From NCBI GenBank assembly GCA_963730115.1, contig CAVSQM010000004.1, positions 744,001-808,000 of the forward strand: a DNA stretch of 64,000 nt, read 5' to 3'. Below are positions 18,131-29,509 of this stretch, piece by piece. Numbering within the stretch: the first letter of the stretch is position 1; each line of letters starts with the position of its first letter. A program made the position numbers and the translations under genes. The stretch is from DASQFQ01 sp963730115 (GTDB lineage Bacteria > Actinomycetota > Thermoleophilia > Solirubrobacterales > Solirubrobacteraceae). The notes beneath the pieces were generated by a model. That model saw nothing but the letters and a program-made list of their open reading frames with translations. It was not told where the DNA came from and ran no database searches.

Positions 18131-19057
18131 ATGGCCCTTGGCTACGACGGAAAGCTCTACATCCTCGCCTTCGACCACCGGGGCTCCTTCCAGAAGAAGA
18201 TGTTCGGGATCGAGGGCGATCCCACCCCGGAGGAGACCGAGACGATCAGCGACGCCAAGAAGCTGATCTACGAGGGCATGGAGATCGCGGTCGAGCGCGG
18301 CGTCGACGCCGACGCCACCGGCGTGCTCGTCGACGAGCAGTTCGGCTCCGACATCCCCACGCTCGCCCGCGAGCACGGCCTCAAGCTCGCCCAGCCGGTC
18401 GAGAAGTCGGGGCAGGAGGAGTTCGACTTCCAGTACGACGAGGACTTCGGGCAGCACATCCTGGACAACGACCCGGACTTCTCGAAGGTCCTGGTGCGGC
18501 TCAACCCGGACGGCGACGCGGAGATGAACGAGCGCCAGCTCGGCCGCCTCAAGGAGCTCGCCGACTGGCTCCACGAGAACGACCGGCTGTTCCTGTTCGA
18601 GCTGCTCGTGCCGGCCGAGGAGGACCAGCTGGCGCAGGTGGACGGCGACTCCGACCGCTACGACGCGGAGCTGCGCCCGGAGCTGATGCGCCGCGCCATC
18701 GAGCAGATCCAGGACTACGGCATCGAGGTCGACATCTGGAAGATCGAGGGCGTCGACTCGCAGGAGGACGCCGCGATGCTGATCAAGCAGACGCGCTCCG
18801 GTGAGGGCCGGGAGAACGTCACGTCCGTGCTCCTCGGTCGCGGCGCGTCCGACGAGAAGGTCGACCTGTGGCTGCAGCAGGCGGCGCCGGTGGAGGGCTT
18901 CATCGGCTTCGCGATCGGCCGCTCGATCTGGTGGGACGCGCTGAAGGGCTTCCTCGAGGAGGGCCTCGAGCGCCGCGCCGCCGCGGAGCAGATCGCGGAC
19001 AACTACCTGCGCTTCATCAAGGTCTACGACGACGCGGAATCCGCCGCGCGCGTCTAG
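18131..19057 (+). CDS. DUF2090 / sugar-phosphate aldolase-like protein
   Basis: 308 aa, ATG 18131 with an AAGGTGG ribosome site about 8 bp upstream. The N-terminal LYILAFDHRGSFQKKMFG is the signature of DUF2090, a TIM-barrel domain also found fused in IolC-type 5-dehydro-2-deoxygluconokinases and related to tagatose-bisphosphate aldolases. LVRLNPDGD and VDIWKIEGVDS are other barrel-strand motifs, and the end has GFAIGRSIWWDALK. Likely a class I-type aldolase of sugar phosphates; substrate not known. The nuclease lipoprotein frame begins inside its last codons. Confidence 0.82.
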   Translation: MALGYDGKLYILAFDHRGSFQKKMFGIEGDPTPEETETISDAKKLIYEGMEIAVERGVDADATGVLVDEQFGSDIPTLAREHGLKLAQPVEKSGQEEFDFQYDEDFGQHILDNDPDFSKVLVRLNPDGDAEMNERQLGRLKELADWLHENDRLFLFELLVPAEEDQLAQVDGDSDRYDAELRPELMRRAIEQIQDYGIEVDIWKIEGVDSQEDAAMLIKQTRSGEGRENVTSVLLGRGASDEKVDLWLQQAAPVEGFIGFAIGRSIWWDALKGFLEEGLERRAAAEQIADNYLRFIKVYDDAESAARV

Positions 19058-19527
19058 CCCTCCTGCTCGTCCTCGTCGCCGGCTGCGCTGAGCCGGCGGC
19101 GGGTGGCGGCGGCGGGGAGGCGGGCACGGTCACCCGCGTCGTCGACGGCGACACCATCCACGTCGAGGTCGACGGGCAGCGCGAGAAGGTGCGCTACATC
19201 GGCGTCGACACGCCGGAGTCGGTCAAGCCCGGCACGGCGGTGGAGTGCTTCGCCAAGCGCGCGAGCGCGGCCAACGCCCGGCTGGTGGACGGCGAGCGGG
19301 TGCGGCTCGTGCTCGACGCCGAGCCGCGCGACCGCTACGGGCGGCTGCTGGCTTATGTCTACCGCGCCCGTGACGACCTGTTCGTGAACGCGGCGCTGGT
19401 TCGCCGCGGCTACGCGGTTCCGCTCACCATCCCGCCCAACGTGGAGCACGCCGACGAGTTCCGCAGCCTGGCCGCGAAAGCCCGCGAAAACGGCCGCGGG
19501 CTGTGGTCGGCCTGTCGTTCGTCATAA
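19039..19527 (+). CDS. thermonuclease (SNase) family lipoprotein, start unclear
   Basis: A signal sequence with lipobox (RRARLALLLVLVAGC) precedes a staphylococcal-nuclease domain: VDGDTIHVEVDG, RYIGVDTPES, RDRYGRLLAYVY and a C-terminal ENGRGLWSACR. The catalytic Arg-Glu-Arg set is represented by R in RYIGVDTPE, E in TPES and R in RDRYGR. Probably a lipid-anchored extracellular nuclease. No ATG, GTG or TTG is in frame before the signal; the ATC at 19039 is only the most plausible place, or a base is missing. It begins inside the DUF2090 gene. Confidence 0.78.
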   Translation: MRRARLALLLVLVAGCAEPAAGGGGGEAGTVTRVVDGDTIHVEVDGQREKVRYIGVDTPESVKPGTAVECFAKRASAANARLVDGERVRLVLDAEPRDRYGRLLAYVYRARDDLFVNAALVRRGYAVPLTIPPNVEHADEFRSLAAKARENGRGLWSACRSS

Positions 19528-19537
19528 GATAAATGGC

Positions 19538-19783
19538 GTGTCCACGCGGATGCGACAGAGCCTGGCCGACATCGAAGCGGCCTTCGTCGAGGAGATCGAC
19601 GCCGATCGCGAGCGCCGGGAGCGGATCCAGGCACAGGCGATCCGGCGGACCCGGGTCCGCCATCGCGAGCGCACGCGCAAGCAGGGCTCCCTCCGCTTCT
19701 GGCTCGTGCTGCTCACGCTCATCGCGACCGCCGTCATCGTGACGATCGCGATGTTCGAGACGCTGTATTACGTGATGGGCTAA
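19538..19783 (+). CDS. small membrane protein with charged N-terminal helix
   Basis: 81 aa from GTG 19538 (an ATG lies five codons in). A strongly charged helix (EEIDADRERRERIQAQAIRR) precedes one membrane segment (FWLVLLTLIATAVIVTIAMF), giving a cytoplasmic helix on a C-terminal anchor. No family recognised. It follows the nuclease lipoprotein by 10 bp and ends before a palindromic repeat that separates it from csrA. Confidence 0.65.
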   Translation: MSTRMRQSLADIEAAFVEEIDADRERRERIQAQAIRRTRVRHRERTRKQGSLRFWLVLLTLIATAVIVTIAMFETLYYVMG

Positions 19784-19791
19784 CGCGTAAC

Positions 19792-19838
19792 GTCGCCGAA
19801 GGCGAGTTCGACGAAGTCAACTCGCCTGGCAGGCGAAA
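19792..19838. repeat. palindromic repeat family 1, copy 1
   Basis: An imperfect palindrome: 8-bp stem ggcgagtt (19801-19808) / aactcgcc (19819-19826) capped by GAC-GAA-GTC, with an outer TCGCC (19793-19797) / GGCGA (19832-19836) stem. A second copy lies at 21552-21596 with a paired base change that keeps the stem. It sits between the converging ends of a small membrane protein gene and csrA, so it may act as a two-way terminator; followed by the similar motif ttat..ccgg in both copies. Confidence 0.75.
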
Positions 19839-19853
19839 CCCTTATCCGGAGCC

Positions 19854-20102
19854 CTAGCCCGGAGCGTCGCCGCCCTTGGAGCTGAGCCGCTTCAACGCAT
19901 CATCGACCTCGGCCCGCGCCGAGGCCCCAGCAGCCACGTTCTCCTGCTGGATCTCGAGATAGACTTCTTTTCTGAATACTGGGATGTCGCGAGGAGCCTG
20001 GATCCCAATCCGGACCTTCTCCCCCATGATCGAAAGCACCGAGACCTCGATGTCATCTCCGATCATGATCGACTGATTTGACTTCCGGGTCAGTACCAAC
20101 AT
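19854..20102 (-). CDS. csrA: carbon storage regulator CsrA
   Basis: 82 aa, ATG 20102. It has the full CsrA core (MLVLTRKSNQSIMIGDDIEV, then VRIGIQAPRDIPVFRKEVY) with the RNA-binding beta-1 and beta-5 strands, plus a 25-residue C-terminal extension rich in alanine and acidic residues. CsrA dimers bind GGA in hairpin loops of mRNA leaders and often control flagellin synthesis. No flagellar gene or FliW is in the window, so its target is not indicated here. A divergent 136-bp spacer separates it from the next gene. Confidence 0.95.
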   Translation of the reverse strand: MLVLTRKSNQSIMIGDDIEVSVLSIMGEKVRIGIQAPRDIPVFRKEVYLEIQQENVAAGASARAEVDDALKRLSSKGGDAPG

Positions 20103-20238
20103 GCCGCCGTCTCCCTGCCGAGTCGGTCGCTGTCACAGCCGTACCCCACGTTGTGAAGGCTAGACCCATTTCGACGACGGTGGAATAGGGCCTGCACCTT
20201 AGGGCTTCGTGGTGTGTGCGCTAGTCTCCCCGCCCGCC

Positions 20239-20799
20239 ATGAGTCGCAGGTCGCTGCGTCCGCAGCTGAATCAGATTCGCGGGTGGGTCCGGCAGGGCCG
20301 CACCGACGCCTGGATCGCCCACCAACTCGAGGTGACGGTCCAGCAGATCCAGTCGTTCAAGCGCGAGAACGACCTCGAGGCCGACGGCGACAGCGCCGGC
20401 GCGCCCGAGGAGGTCGACCTCCGCGCCGAGGACGACGCCGCCATCGCCGCGGAGCTCGAGGCCGAAGAGGCCCGCCGCGCCGAAGAAGAGGCCAAGCTCG
20501 CCGAGGAGGCCGCCAAGCGCGCCGCCGAGGAGGACGAGGAGGAGGAGAAGAAGCCCGCGCCCCGGCGCCGGACCTCCACGCGCCGCAGCGGCGGCCGTAC
20601 TCGTAAGCGCACCGGCCCGCTCGAGGGGACCTTCGACCACGGCGAGGAGGGCTACGGCCTGTGGCTCGACCCCGCGGTCGAGGACGATCCGATCTACGCC
20701 GAGCACTGGGCCGGGCACCGACCCGTCGAGGTCACGATCGAGGAGGACCAGATCGTGATCAAGCGGGCCGGCGGCGGTGACGAGGACGACGAAAGCTGA
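20239..20799 (+). CDS. conserved hypothetical protein with HTH-like start and acidic coiled coil
   Basis: 186 aa from ATG 20239. The first 50 residues (IRGWVRQGRTDAWIAHQLEV then VQQIQSFKREN) look like a resolvase/recombinase-type helix-turn-helix. Next come a long Glu/Ala coiled coil (about 60-110), a basic stretch (RRRTSTRRSGGRTRKRTG) and a C-terminal domain with GYGLWLDPAVEDD and VEVTIEEDQIVIKR. A role in nucleic-acid binding is inferred; no named family. The next gene starts 23 bp before its end. Confidence 0.7.
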   Translation: MSRRSLRPQLNQIRGWVRQGRTDAWIAHQLEVTVQQIQSFKRENDLEADGDSAGAPEEVDLRAEDDAAIAAELEAEEARRAEEEAKLAEEAAKRAAEEDEEEEKKPAPRRRTSTRRSGGRTRKRTGPLEGTFDHGEEGYGLWLDPAVEDDPIYAEHWAGHRPVEVTIEEDQIVIKRAGGGDEDDES

Positions 20800-21604
20800 C
20801 GTCGCCCGCCTGCGCGCGTACCGGCGGGCGCAGTTCGAGCAGAGCACGACGCGCAGCGAGCCGTTCGCCCACGGCCTCGCGGCCTTTACGCCCGAGCACC
20901 CCACGAAGTGGGACCTCAACCTGCTCGTCGTCGACGACGCCGCGGGCGTCACGGCCGAGGAGCTGATTGCCGAGGCCGAGCGGCTGCAGGCGCCGGCGGG
21001 GCTGCGCCATCGCAAGGTCGACGTCCTGCACGGCGGCGACGAGCTGGCCGACGGTTTCGCGGCCGCCGGCTGGACCGCCGACGAGGTCGTGGTGATGGCG
21101 TTGCGCGGCACCGACGTGCGCGGGGCAGCGGAGGCGGAGGTGCGTGAGACCGGCTACGAGGGCGTGCGCGGGCTGATGGAGGCCTGGTACCGCGAGACCA
21201 TGAGCGCGTCCGAGGCGCGCGACCTGGCCGACGCCGACGCCGACACCGCGCAGGCGATCAGCGCGCGCTTCTTCCTCACCGAGCGCGACGGCGAGCCCGC
21301 CGCCTGCTGCCACCTGCTGGGCGCCGGCGGGGTCGGGCAGGTCGAGGGCGTCTACACCGCGGCCGCCCACCGAGGCCACGCCCTCGCCAGCGCGGTCGTC
21401 CGCACGGCGATCGCGGCCGCCCACGAGCGCGGCGACGACCTCGTGATGATCATCGCCGAAGCCGACGACTGGCCGCAGAAGCTCTACGAGCGGCTGGGGT
21501 TCGAGACCGTGGACCGGTCGCGGAGCTTTACACAAGAAGCCCCCCAAGTAAGTCGCCGAAGGCAAGTTTCGACGAAGTCAAGTTGCCTGGCGGCGAACTT
21601 ATAG
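20777..21604 (+). CDS. GNAT family N-acetyltransferase
   Basis: 275 aa from GTG 20777. The C-terminal half is a GNAT domain: VEGVYTAAAHRGHALASAVV is the acetyl-CoA loop and ADDWPQKLYERLGFETVDRS the last strand-helix. The N-terminal 130 residues resemble a degenerate second GNAT half. The substrate is unknown. The last 20 residues after FTQEAPQ are encoded by the palindromic repeat at 21552-21596 and look non-native, so the repeat probably replaced the original stop. Confidence 0.85.
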   Translation: MTRTTKADVARLRAYRRAQFEQSTTRSEPFAHGLAAFTPEHPTKWDLNLLVVDDAAGVTAEELIAEAERLQAPAGLRHRKVDVLHGGDELADGFAAAGWTADEVVVMALRGTDVRGAAEAEVRETGYEGVRGLMEAWYRETMSASEARDLADADADTAQAISARFFLTERDGEPAACCHLLGAGGVGQVEGVYTAAAHRGHALASAVVRTAIAAAHERGDDLVMIIAEADDWPQKLYERLGFETVDRSRSFTQEAPQVSRRRQVSTKSSCLAANL

Positions 21605-21944
21605 CCGGCCTTGAGCGGGGCGACGTTAGGTCGTGCTGCCTTCCGCCGGCATAGTCCGTCGCCTCGCGCAGATAGCGCGCGAAGGCGGCGTCGCCGACGA
21701 CGCGGATGTCCCAGGCGTAGGGCTGCTCGGGCGCGAGCCCGTAGGCGACGTCGGAGATCCAGCCGGTGCCCGCGTCGTAGAGGTCGGCGAGCTCCTGCGT
21801 GGTGAACGGGCCGCCGAGGCGGCGGCGCAGCTCGTTGTGGATCTGACGCGTGACGCGCTCGAGCGTCGGGCGCTCCTCGGCGGGCGCCTCCTCGAGGCGG
21901 CGCAGGCCCGCGGCCCACTGGTCCAGCGCGGTGTCGAACGGCAC
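21528..21944 (-). CDS. conserved hypothetical protein downstream of ftsB
   Basis: 138 aa from GTG 21944. The N-terminal 100 residues look natural (PFDTALDQWAAGLRRLEEAP, later TTQELADLYDAGTGWISDVA) and predict as helices; no family is recognised. The final 35 residues are read through palindromic repeat copy 2 and overlap the 3' end of the convergent acetyltransferase gene by 77 bp. The gene follows ftsB by 10 bp and is likely in its operon. Confidence 0.6.
   Translation of the reverse strand: MPFDTALDQWAAGLRRLEEAPAEERPTLERVTRQIHNELRRRLGGPFTTQELADLYDAGTGWISDVAYGLAPEQPYAWDIRVVGDAAFARYLREATDYAGGRQHDLTSPRSRPAISSPPGNLTSSKLAFGDLLGGLLV
21552..21596. repeat. palindromic repeat family 1, copy 2
   Basis: Same layout as the copy at 19792-19838: GTCGCCGAAGGC at the left, GACGAAGTC in the middle, GCCTGGC.GGCGAA at the right. 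The stem changes from GGCGA/TCGCC to GGCAA/TTGCC, a compensated pair. A further G-G mismatch lies inside. Both flanking convergent reading frames run through it and take their last codons and stops from it or from just beyond it. Confidence 0.75.
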
Positions 21945-21954
21945 CCCGCGCAGG

Positions 21955-22257
21955 CTAGCGAGCGGGCTTCGGCAGGCCCTCGACGACGTACATCCGCTCG
22001 CCTGCCCGCACCATGCCGAGCCGGCGCGCCTCGCGCTCGAGCGAGGAGCGGCGCTTGAGGGCGTCGCGGCGCTCGCGCAGGCGCTCGTTCTCGGCCCGCA
22101 GCTCGGCGACCTCGCCGCGCTTCTCGCGCGCTTCCCTCCAGGTCGAGACCCAATTGGTGGCCGGGCCAATGTAGAGGTAGATCACCAGCGCGAGCACGAA
22201 CAGGAGCGCCCAGCGGCCCACGCGGTCCCAGCGGATACGGCTGTGGGCGGCGGCCAT
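21955..22257 (-). CDS. septum formation initiator FtsB/DivIC family protein
   Basis: 100 aa, ATG 22257. One membrane helix (RWALLFVLALVIYLYIGPA, about 15-33) is followed by a coiled coil (about 38-75: REKRGEVAELRAENERLRER) and a short C-terminal domain with RRLGMVRAGERMYVV, the DivIC/FtsB pattern. It helps hold the divisome together with FtsL/FtsQ. It is 18 bp downstream of eno, the usual actinobacterial order. Confidence 0.92.
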   Translation of the reverse strand: MAAAHSRIRWDRVGRWALLFVLALVIYLYIGPATNWVSTWREAREKRGEVAELRAENERLRERRDALKRRSSLEREARRLGMVRAGERMYVVEGLPKPAR

Positions 22258-22275
22258 TCCGGACCGCCTTCGACG

Positions 22276-23550
22276 TTACGAGCGGAAGACCTTCCGGCCC
22301 GGGAACTCCGCGTCGCTGCCGAGCGCCTCCTCGATCCGGAGCAGCTGGTTGTACTTCGCCACGCGGTCGCTGCGCGAGGGCGCGCCGGTCTTGATCTGGC
22401 CGCAGCCCGTCGCCACCGCGAGGTCGGCGATCGTGGTGTCCTCGGTCTCGCCCGAGCGGTGCGACATGACCGCGCTGTAGCCCGCGTCGCGCGCCATCGC
22501 GATCGCGTCCAGCGTCTCCGACAGCGTGCCGATCTGGTTGACCTTGATCAGGATCGAGTTGGCGACGCCGAGGTCGATCCCGCGCTTGAGCCGCTCGGTG
22601 TTGGTGACGAACAGGTCGTCGCCCACGAGCTGGACCTTGTCGCCGAGCAGCTGGGTGAGGCCCTTCCAGCCGTCCCAGTCCTCCTCGTCCATCCCGTCCT
22701 CGATCGAGAGGATCGGGTAGCGGGAGCAGACGTCGCCCCAGTAGCCGGCCATCTCGTCGGGCGTCAGCTCGCGGCCCTCGTGCTCGAGCTCGTAGCGGCC
22801 CTCGTCGAAGATCTCGCTCGTCGCGGGATCCAGGGCGATCACGATGTCCTCGCCCGGCGTGTAGCCGGCCGCCTCGATGCCCTTCATCAGGGCGTCGAGC
22901 GCCGCCTCGTTCGACTTCAGGTTCGGCGCGAAGCCGCCCTCGTCGCCGACGCCGCCGCCCATGCCCTGGTCGTGCAGCCACTGCTTGAGGTGGTGGAAGA
23001 CCTCGGCGCCCATCCGCAGGCATTCCGCGAACGACGGCGCGCCGACCGGGACCACCATGAACTCCTGGAAGTCGACCGAGTTGTCGGCGTGGGCGCCGCC
23101 GTTGAGCACGTTCATCATCGGCACCGGCAGGATGCGCGCCGCGTCGCCGCCGAGGTAGCGCCACAGCGGCAGGTTCTCCTCCATCGCCGCCGCCCGCGCG
23201 CCCGCGAGCGAGACGCCGAGGATCGCGTTGGCGCCGAGGCGCTCCTTGTTCGGCGTCCCGTCGAGGTCGCACAGCGCGCGGTCGAGGCCCTTCTGGTCGA
23301 GCACGTCGACGCCGCTCACCGCCTCGGCGATCTCGCCGTTGACGTTGGCGACGGCGTTCGAGACGCCCTTGCCCATCCAGGCGTCACCGCCGTCGCGCAG
23401 CTCGGTCGCCTCGAACTCGCCGGTCGACGCGCCGCTCGGGACCGCGGCGCGGCCCTGGGCGCCGGAGCGCAGCACGACGTCGACCTCGACCGTCGGGTTC
23501 CCGCGGGAATCGAGGATCTGGCGGGCGTGGACGGTCTCGATCTGGCTCAC
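22276..23550 (-). CDS. eno: enolase
   Basis: 424-aa phosphopyruvate hydratase interconverting 2-phosphoglycerate and phosphoenolpyruvate. Signatures: ARQILDSRGNPTVEVDV, PSGASTGEFEATELRDGG, NVLNGGAHADNSVDFQEFM, GDEGGFAPNL, the metal-binding SIEDGMDEEDWDGW, LIKVNQIGTLSET and SHRSGETEDT. Length and motifs are complete. GTG 23550 overlaps the mazG stop (GTGA). Confidence 0.97.
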   Translation of the reverse strand: MSQIETVHARQILDSRGNPTVEVDVVLRSGAQGRAAVPSGASTGEFEATELRDGGDAWMGKGVSNAVANVNGEIAEAVSGVDVLDQKGLDRALCDLDGTPNKERLGANAILGVSLAGARAAAMEENLPLWRYLGGDAARILPVPMMNVLNGGAHADNSVDFQEFMVVPVGAPSFAECLRMGAEVFHHLKQWLHDQGMGGGVGDEGGFAPNLKSNEAALDALMKGIEAAGYTPGEDIVIALDPATSEIFDEGRYELEHEGRELTPDEMAGYWGDVCSRYPILSIEDGMDEEDWDGWKGLTQLLGDKVQLVGDDLFVTNTERLKRGIDLGVANSILIKVNQIGTLSETLDAIAMARDAGYSAVMSHRSGETEDTTIADLAVATGCGQIKTGAPSRSDRVAKYNQLLRIEEALGSDAEFPGRKVFRS

Positions 23551-24269
23551 TCGGCGTCTCCTTGGCTCTCGGCGAGGCGCGCCTGGGCGTAGTAGCCCAG
23601 CTGCGCGTTCGGGCCGAGATCGTCCCAGTCCGCCCCGGCGCGTGCGGCGAGGGCGGCTGCCGTCTCGACACGGCCGCGGAAGCGGTCGCTCGCCGCCCGC
23701 AGCGCGAGCTCCGGGTCGACCTTGAGCTTGCGCGCGACGTTGACGGCCGCGAACAGCACGTCGCCGACCTCGTGGAAGGCGGCCTCGCGGTCGCCCTCGG
23801 CCTCGCGCAGCTCCTCGAGCTCGCCCTCGATCGCGTCGTAGGGCACGTGCTCGAAGTCGAAGCCCGTCGACGCCGCCCGCCGTTGCACCTTGCGCGCGTA
23901 CAGCGGCCCCGGCAGGTTCTCGGGCACCTCGCCGAAGATGCCCGGCTCGCGGCCGGGCTCCTCGCGCTTGATCGCGTCCCAGTTCTTCAGGACCTCACCG
24001 GCGTGCTCGACCTCGACATCGCCGAACACATGGGGATGGCGCCGGATCAGCTTCTGGCGGCAGTGCTCGGCGACCTCGGCCAGCGAGCCGGCGCCCCGCT
24101 CCTCGAGCAGCAGCGAGAGGAAGTGGACCTGGAACAGGACGTCGCCGAGCTCGTCCAGCAGCTTCGCGTCGTCGCCCGCGTGGGCGGAGGCGGCAAGCTC
24201 ATAGGCCTCCTCGACCGTGTGCGGGACGATCGAGCGCTCGTCCTGCTCGCGGTCCCACGGGCACTCCAC
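23547..24269 (-). CDS. mazG: nucleoside triphosphate pyrophosphohydrolase MazG
   Basis: Two MazG domains: CPWDREQD with LDELGDVLFQVHF at the N-terminus, and ELREAEGDREAAFHEVGDVL in the second half. MazG hydrolyses NTPs to NMP and pyrophosphate and cleanses the nucleotide pool. GTG 24269 is the first conventional start, but the family helix before CPWD is encoded upstream in frame (ERLDALTRRLRVECPWD), back to a CTG at 24335 that overlaps the upstream stop as CTGA. I think the CTG is the true start, giving about 262 aa. The stop overlaps the eno start. Confidence 0.93.
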   Translation of the reverse strand: MECPWDREQDERSIVPHTVEEAYELAASAHAGDDAKLLDELGDVLFQVHFLSLLLEERGAGSLAEVAEHCRQKLIRRHPHVFGDVEVEHAGEVLKNWDAIKREEPGREPGIFGEVPENLPGPLYARKVQRRAASTGFDFEHVPYDAIEGELEELREAEGDREAAFHEVGDVLFAAVNVARKLKVDPELALRAASDRFRGRVETAAALAARAGADWDDLGPNAQLGYYAQARLAESQGDAE

Positions 24270-24331
24270 GCGCAGGCGGCGGGTGAGCGCGTCGAGGCGC
24301 TCAACCGCCGCTGCGGAGTCCTTCGGGTCGC

Positions 24332-25504
24332 TCAGTTGCCTTCGGGCGTGGCCGTGGGCTGAGCGGGCTGGGTGGGCTGGGTGCCGGCGGGCGCCGTCGC
24401 GGTCGGCGTCGGCGTCGCCTTCGGGGCGTTCTTGCAGTCCTGCGTGCGGTAGCCCTCGCGGCAGTCCGTCTTCTCCTTCCAGCGCTTGCGGAAGGACTTG
24501 ACGAAGCTGTCCAGCGCCTTCTGCTGGTTCTGGGAGGCGAGCGTCTGCTTGATCGTCTCCTTGGCCTGCGCCAGCGTCTGCTGCGACTCCGGCGTGACCT
24601 TGTTGACCTCGAAGACGTAGTAGCCGAACTGGGTCTTCACGGGGCCGACCAGCTCACCCTTCTTGGCCTTGAAGATCGCCTCGTCGAGCGCCTTCTCCTG
24701 CTGGCCCTTGGCGACGGCCGGCAGCTTGCCGCCCTGCGCCTTCGAGGCCTGGTCGATCGAGTACTGCTTGGCGACCGACTTGAAGGACTCGCCGTCCTCG
24801 AGCGCCGCCTTGGCCTGCTCGGCCTTGGCCTTGGTCTTGGTCAGGACGATCCGCAGGTCGCGCCGCTCAGGCTGCGCGAAGCGCTGCTTGTTCTTGTTGT
24901 AGTACTCCTCGATCTGGGCGTCGGTGACCTTGTCCTTGCCCTTGGTCACCTTCTCGCGGATCTTGGTGGAGAGGGTGTCGAGGCGGACGCGCTGGAGGAT
25001 GTCCTCCTCGGTCTGGCCGGACTCCTTCAGGAACTTGTCGAAGTCGGCCGCCTTGGGGAACGCCTCCTTCTTCTGCTTGTCGAAGGACTTCTTGACCTCG
25101 GATTCAGAGACCTTGATGTTCTGCTCCTGGGCCTCGCCCTCGATCCACTGGAAGGAGATCAGCAGCTGCAGGACCTGGTCGCGCAGCGCGTTGTACTCCT
25201 GCTTGCACTGGGCCTTGAGCTGCGCGTCGGTCACCTTCGGCTGGCCCTTGGCCGGCTTCGGGGTCGTCTTGCGCTTCTGGTTGACGCACGCCTCGTAGGA
25301 GGGCGGCTTGGGCGCCGCGGCACCGGCCTGGCCGCCGGACTTGGCGGCGACGTTGAGCCAGTGCTCGAAATCGTTCTTCTCGATGGCGGTGCCGTCGACC
25401 TCGGCCACCGCGTTGCCCGGGACGCCGCCGCACCCGGCGACAAGCATGGCGGGCACAAAAAAGGCGCCGAGCGCCAGGGTATACAGCTTCGTCTTCATCC
25501 TCAT
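24332..25504 (-). CDS. PrsA/SurA-like peptidyl-prolyl isomerase lipoprotein
   Basis: 390 aa. Signal peptide with lipobox (ALGAFFVPAMLVAGC), a SurA-type helical N-terminal domain (VAEVDGTAIEKNDFEHWL ...), and a parvulin PPIase domain at about 225-320 (DLRIVLTKTKAKAEQAKAAL; LVGPVKTQFGYYVFEVNKV). The C-terminus is a Thr/Pro/Ala tail. It folds exported proteins outside the membrane. It lies between mfd and mazG, as in other actinobacteria. ATG 25504; a second ATG two codons on could serve. Confidence 0.92.
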   Translation of the reverse strand: MRMKTKLYTLALGAFFVPAMLVAGCGGVPGNAVAEVDGTAIEKNDFEHWLNVAAKSGGQAGAAAPKPPSYEACVNQKRKTTPKPAKGQPKVTDAQLKAQCKQEYNALRDQVLQLLISFQWIEGEAQEQNIKVSESEVKKSFDKQKKEAFPKAADFDKFLKESGQTEEDILQRVRLDTLSTKIREKVTKGKDKVTDAQIEEYYNKNKQRFAQPERRDLRIVLTKTKAKAEQAKAALEDGESFKSVAKQYSIDQASKAQGGKLPAVAKGQQEKALDEAIFKAKKGELVGPVKTQFGYYVFEVNKVTPESQQTLAQAKETIKQTLASQNQQKALDSFVKSFRKRWKEKTDCREGYRTQDCKNAPKATPTPTATAPAGTQPTQPAQPTATPEGN

Positions 25505-25533
25505 ATCGCGAACCGAGGGTAGCGGGTCATTAG

Positions 25534-28863
<3,330 letters not shown>

Positions 28864-28876
28864 ACCCCCGCCGAGT

Positions 28877-29494
28877 CTAGGACGCCGCGGCGATCCCCGG
28901 CCCGAGCGACCACGAGAGCGTGTCGTGCAGCCCGCGCGGGACCGCGGCGGGCACGGCGGACCACTCGACCGGGCCCCAGTCGGCGAGCGCGCGCTCGAGC
29001 GCGTCGCCGAGCGTGGCGCTGCCCGGCTCGGTGGCCGGCAGCTCGGGGATGGGGCCGACGCCGAACGCGTGCACGAACCACGCCGTGTCCGCCACGCCCG
29101 CGTGGACATGGAAGCCCGCGCCGACGCGCTCCTCGGCCAGCAGCAGCGTGACGTCGTCGGCACGCGCCGTCAGCCGCGGGCCGGGCAGGCGGCGCGCGGC
29201 GAGCATCGGGATCAGCTCGAGCCGGCGCAGCAGGAGGTGCGAGGAGAGGACGCCGGCCGGCCCGATGGCGAAGCGGTCCAGCGGCGTGTGCGGGTCGTCG
29301 GCGTGCCAGACGCCGCAGTAGCCGCCGCCGAAGCCGGCGTAGTGCGCGGTCGCCGACCAGTCGACGAAGCGGCCGGCGACCGGCTGGACGCCCCAGCTCC
29401 GGCTGGTGGGATCGAGGCAGGGGGCCGCGCCGTCGGCCGGAGGCCTGGCCGCGGAGGGAACCGCCTCGAGCTTGCGGCGGCGCCGCAGGTGCAT
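28877..29494 (-). CDS. hypothetical protein
   Basis: 205 aa from ATG 29494. No family recognised. The N-terminus is basic (HLRRRRKLEAV) without a signal peptide. The middle holds aromatic and glycine-rich segments (YAGFGGGYCGVWHADDPHTP) and a histidine-rich stretch (GAGFHVHAGVADTAWFVHAF). It lies between a methyltransferase gene and mfd on the same strand, 13 bp before the mfd start, so co-transcription is likely. Confidence 0.55.
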   Translation of the reverse strand: MHLRRRRKLEAVPSAARPPADGAAPCLDPTSRSWGVQPVAGRFVDWSATAHYAGFGGGYCGVWHADDPHTPLDRFAIGPAGVLSSHLLLRRLELIPMLAARRLPGPRLTARADDVTLLLAEERVGAGFHVHAGVADTAWFVHAFGVGPIPELPATEPGSATLGDALERALADWGPVEWSAVPAAVPRGLHDTLSWSLGPGIAAAS

Positions 29495-29509
29495 GGTGCC
29501 TATGTCGGC

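Noticed and set aside
19792..21596. Known riboswitch in the family 1 repeats
   Set aside because: Neither the sequence nor the fold matches a riboswitch class I know, and the copies lie at gene 3' ends.
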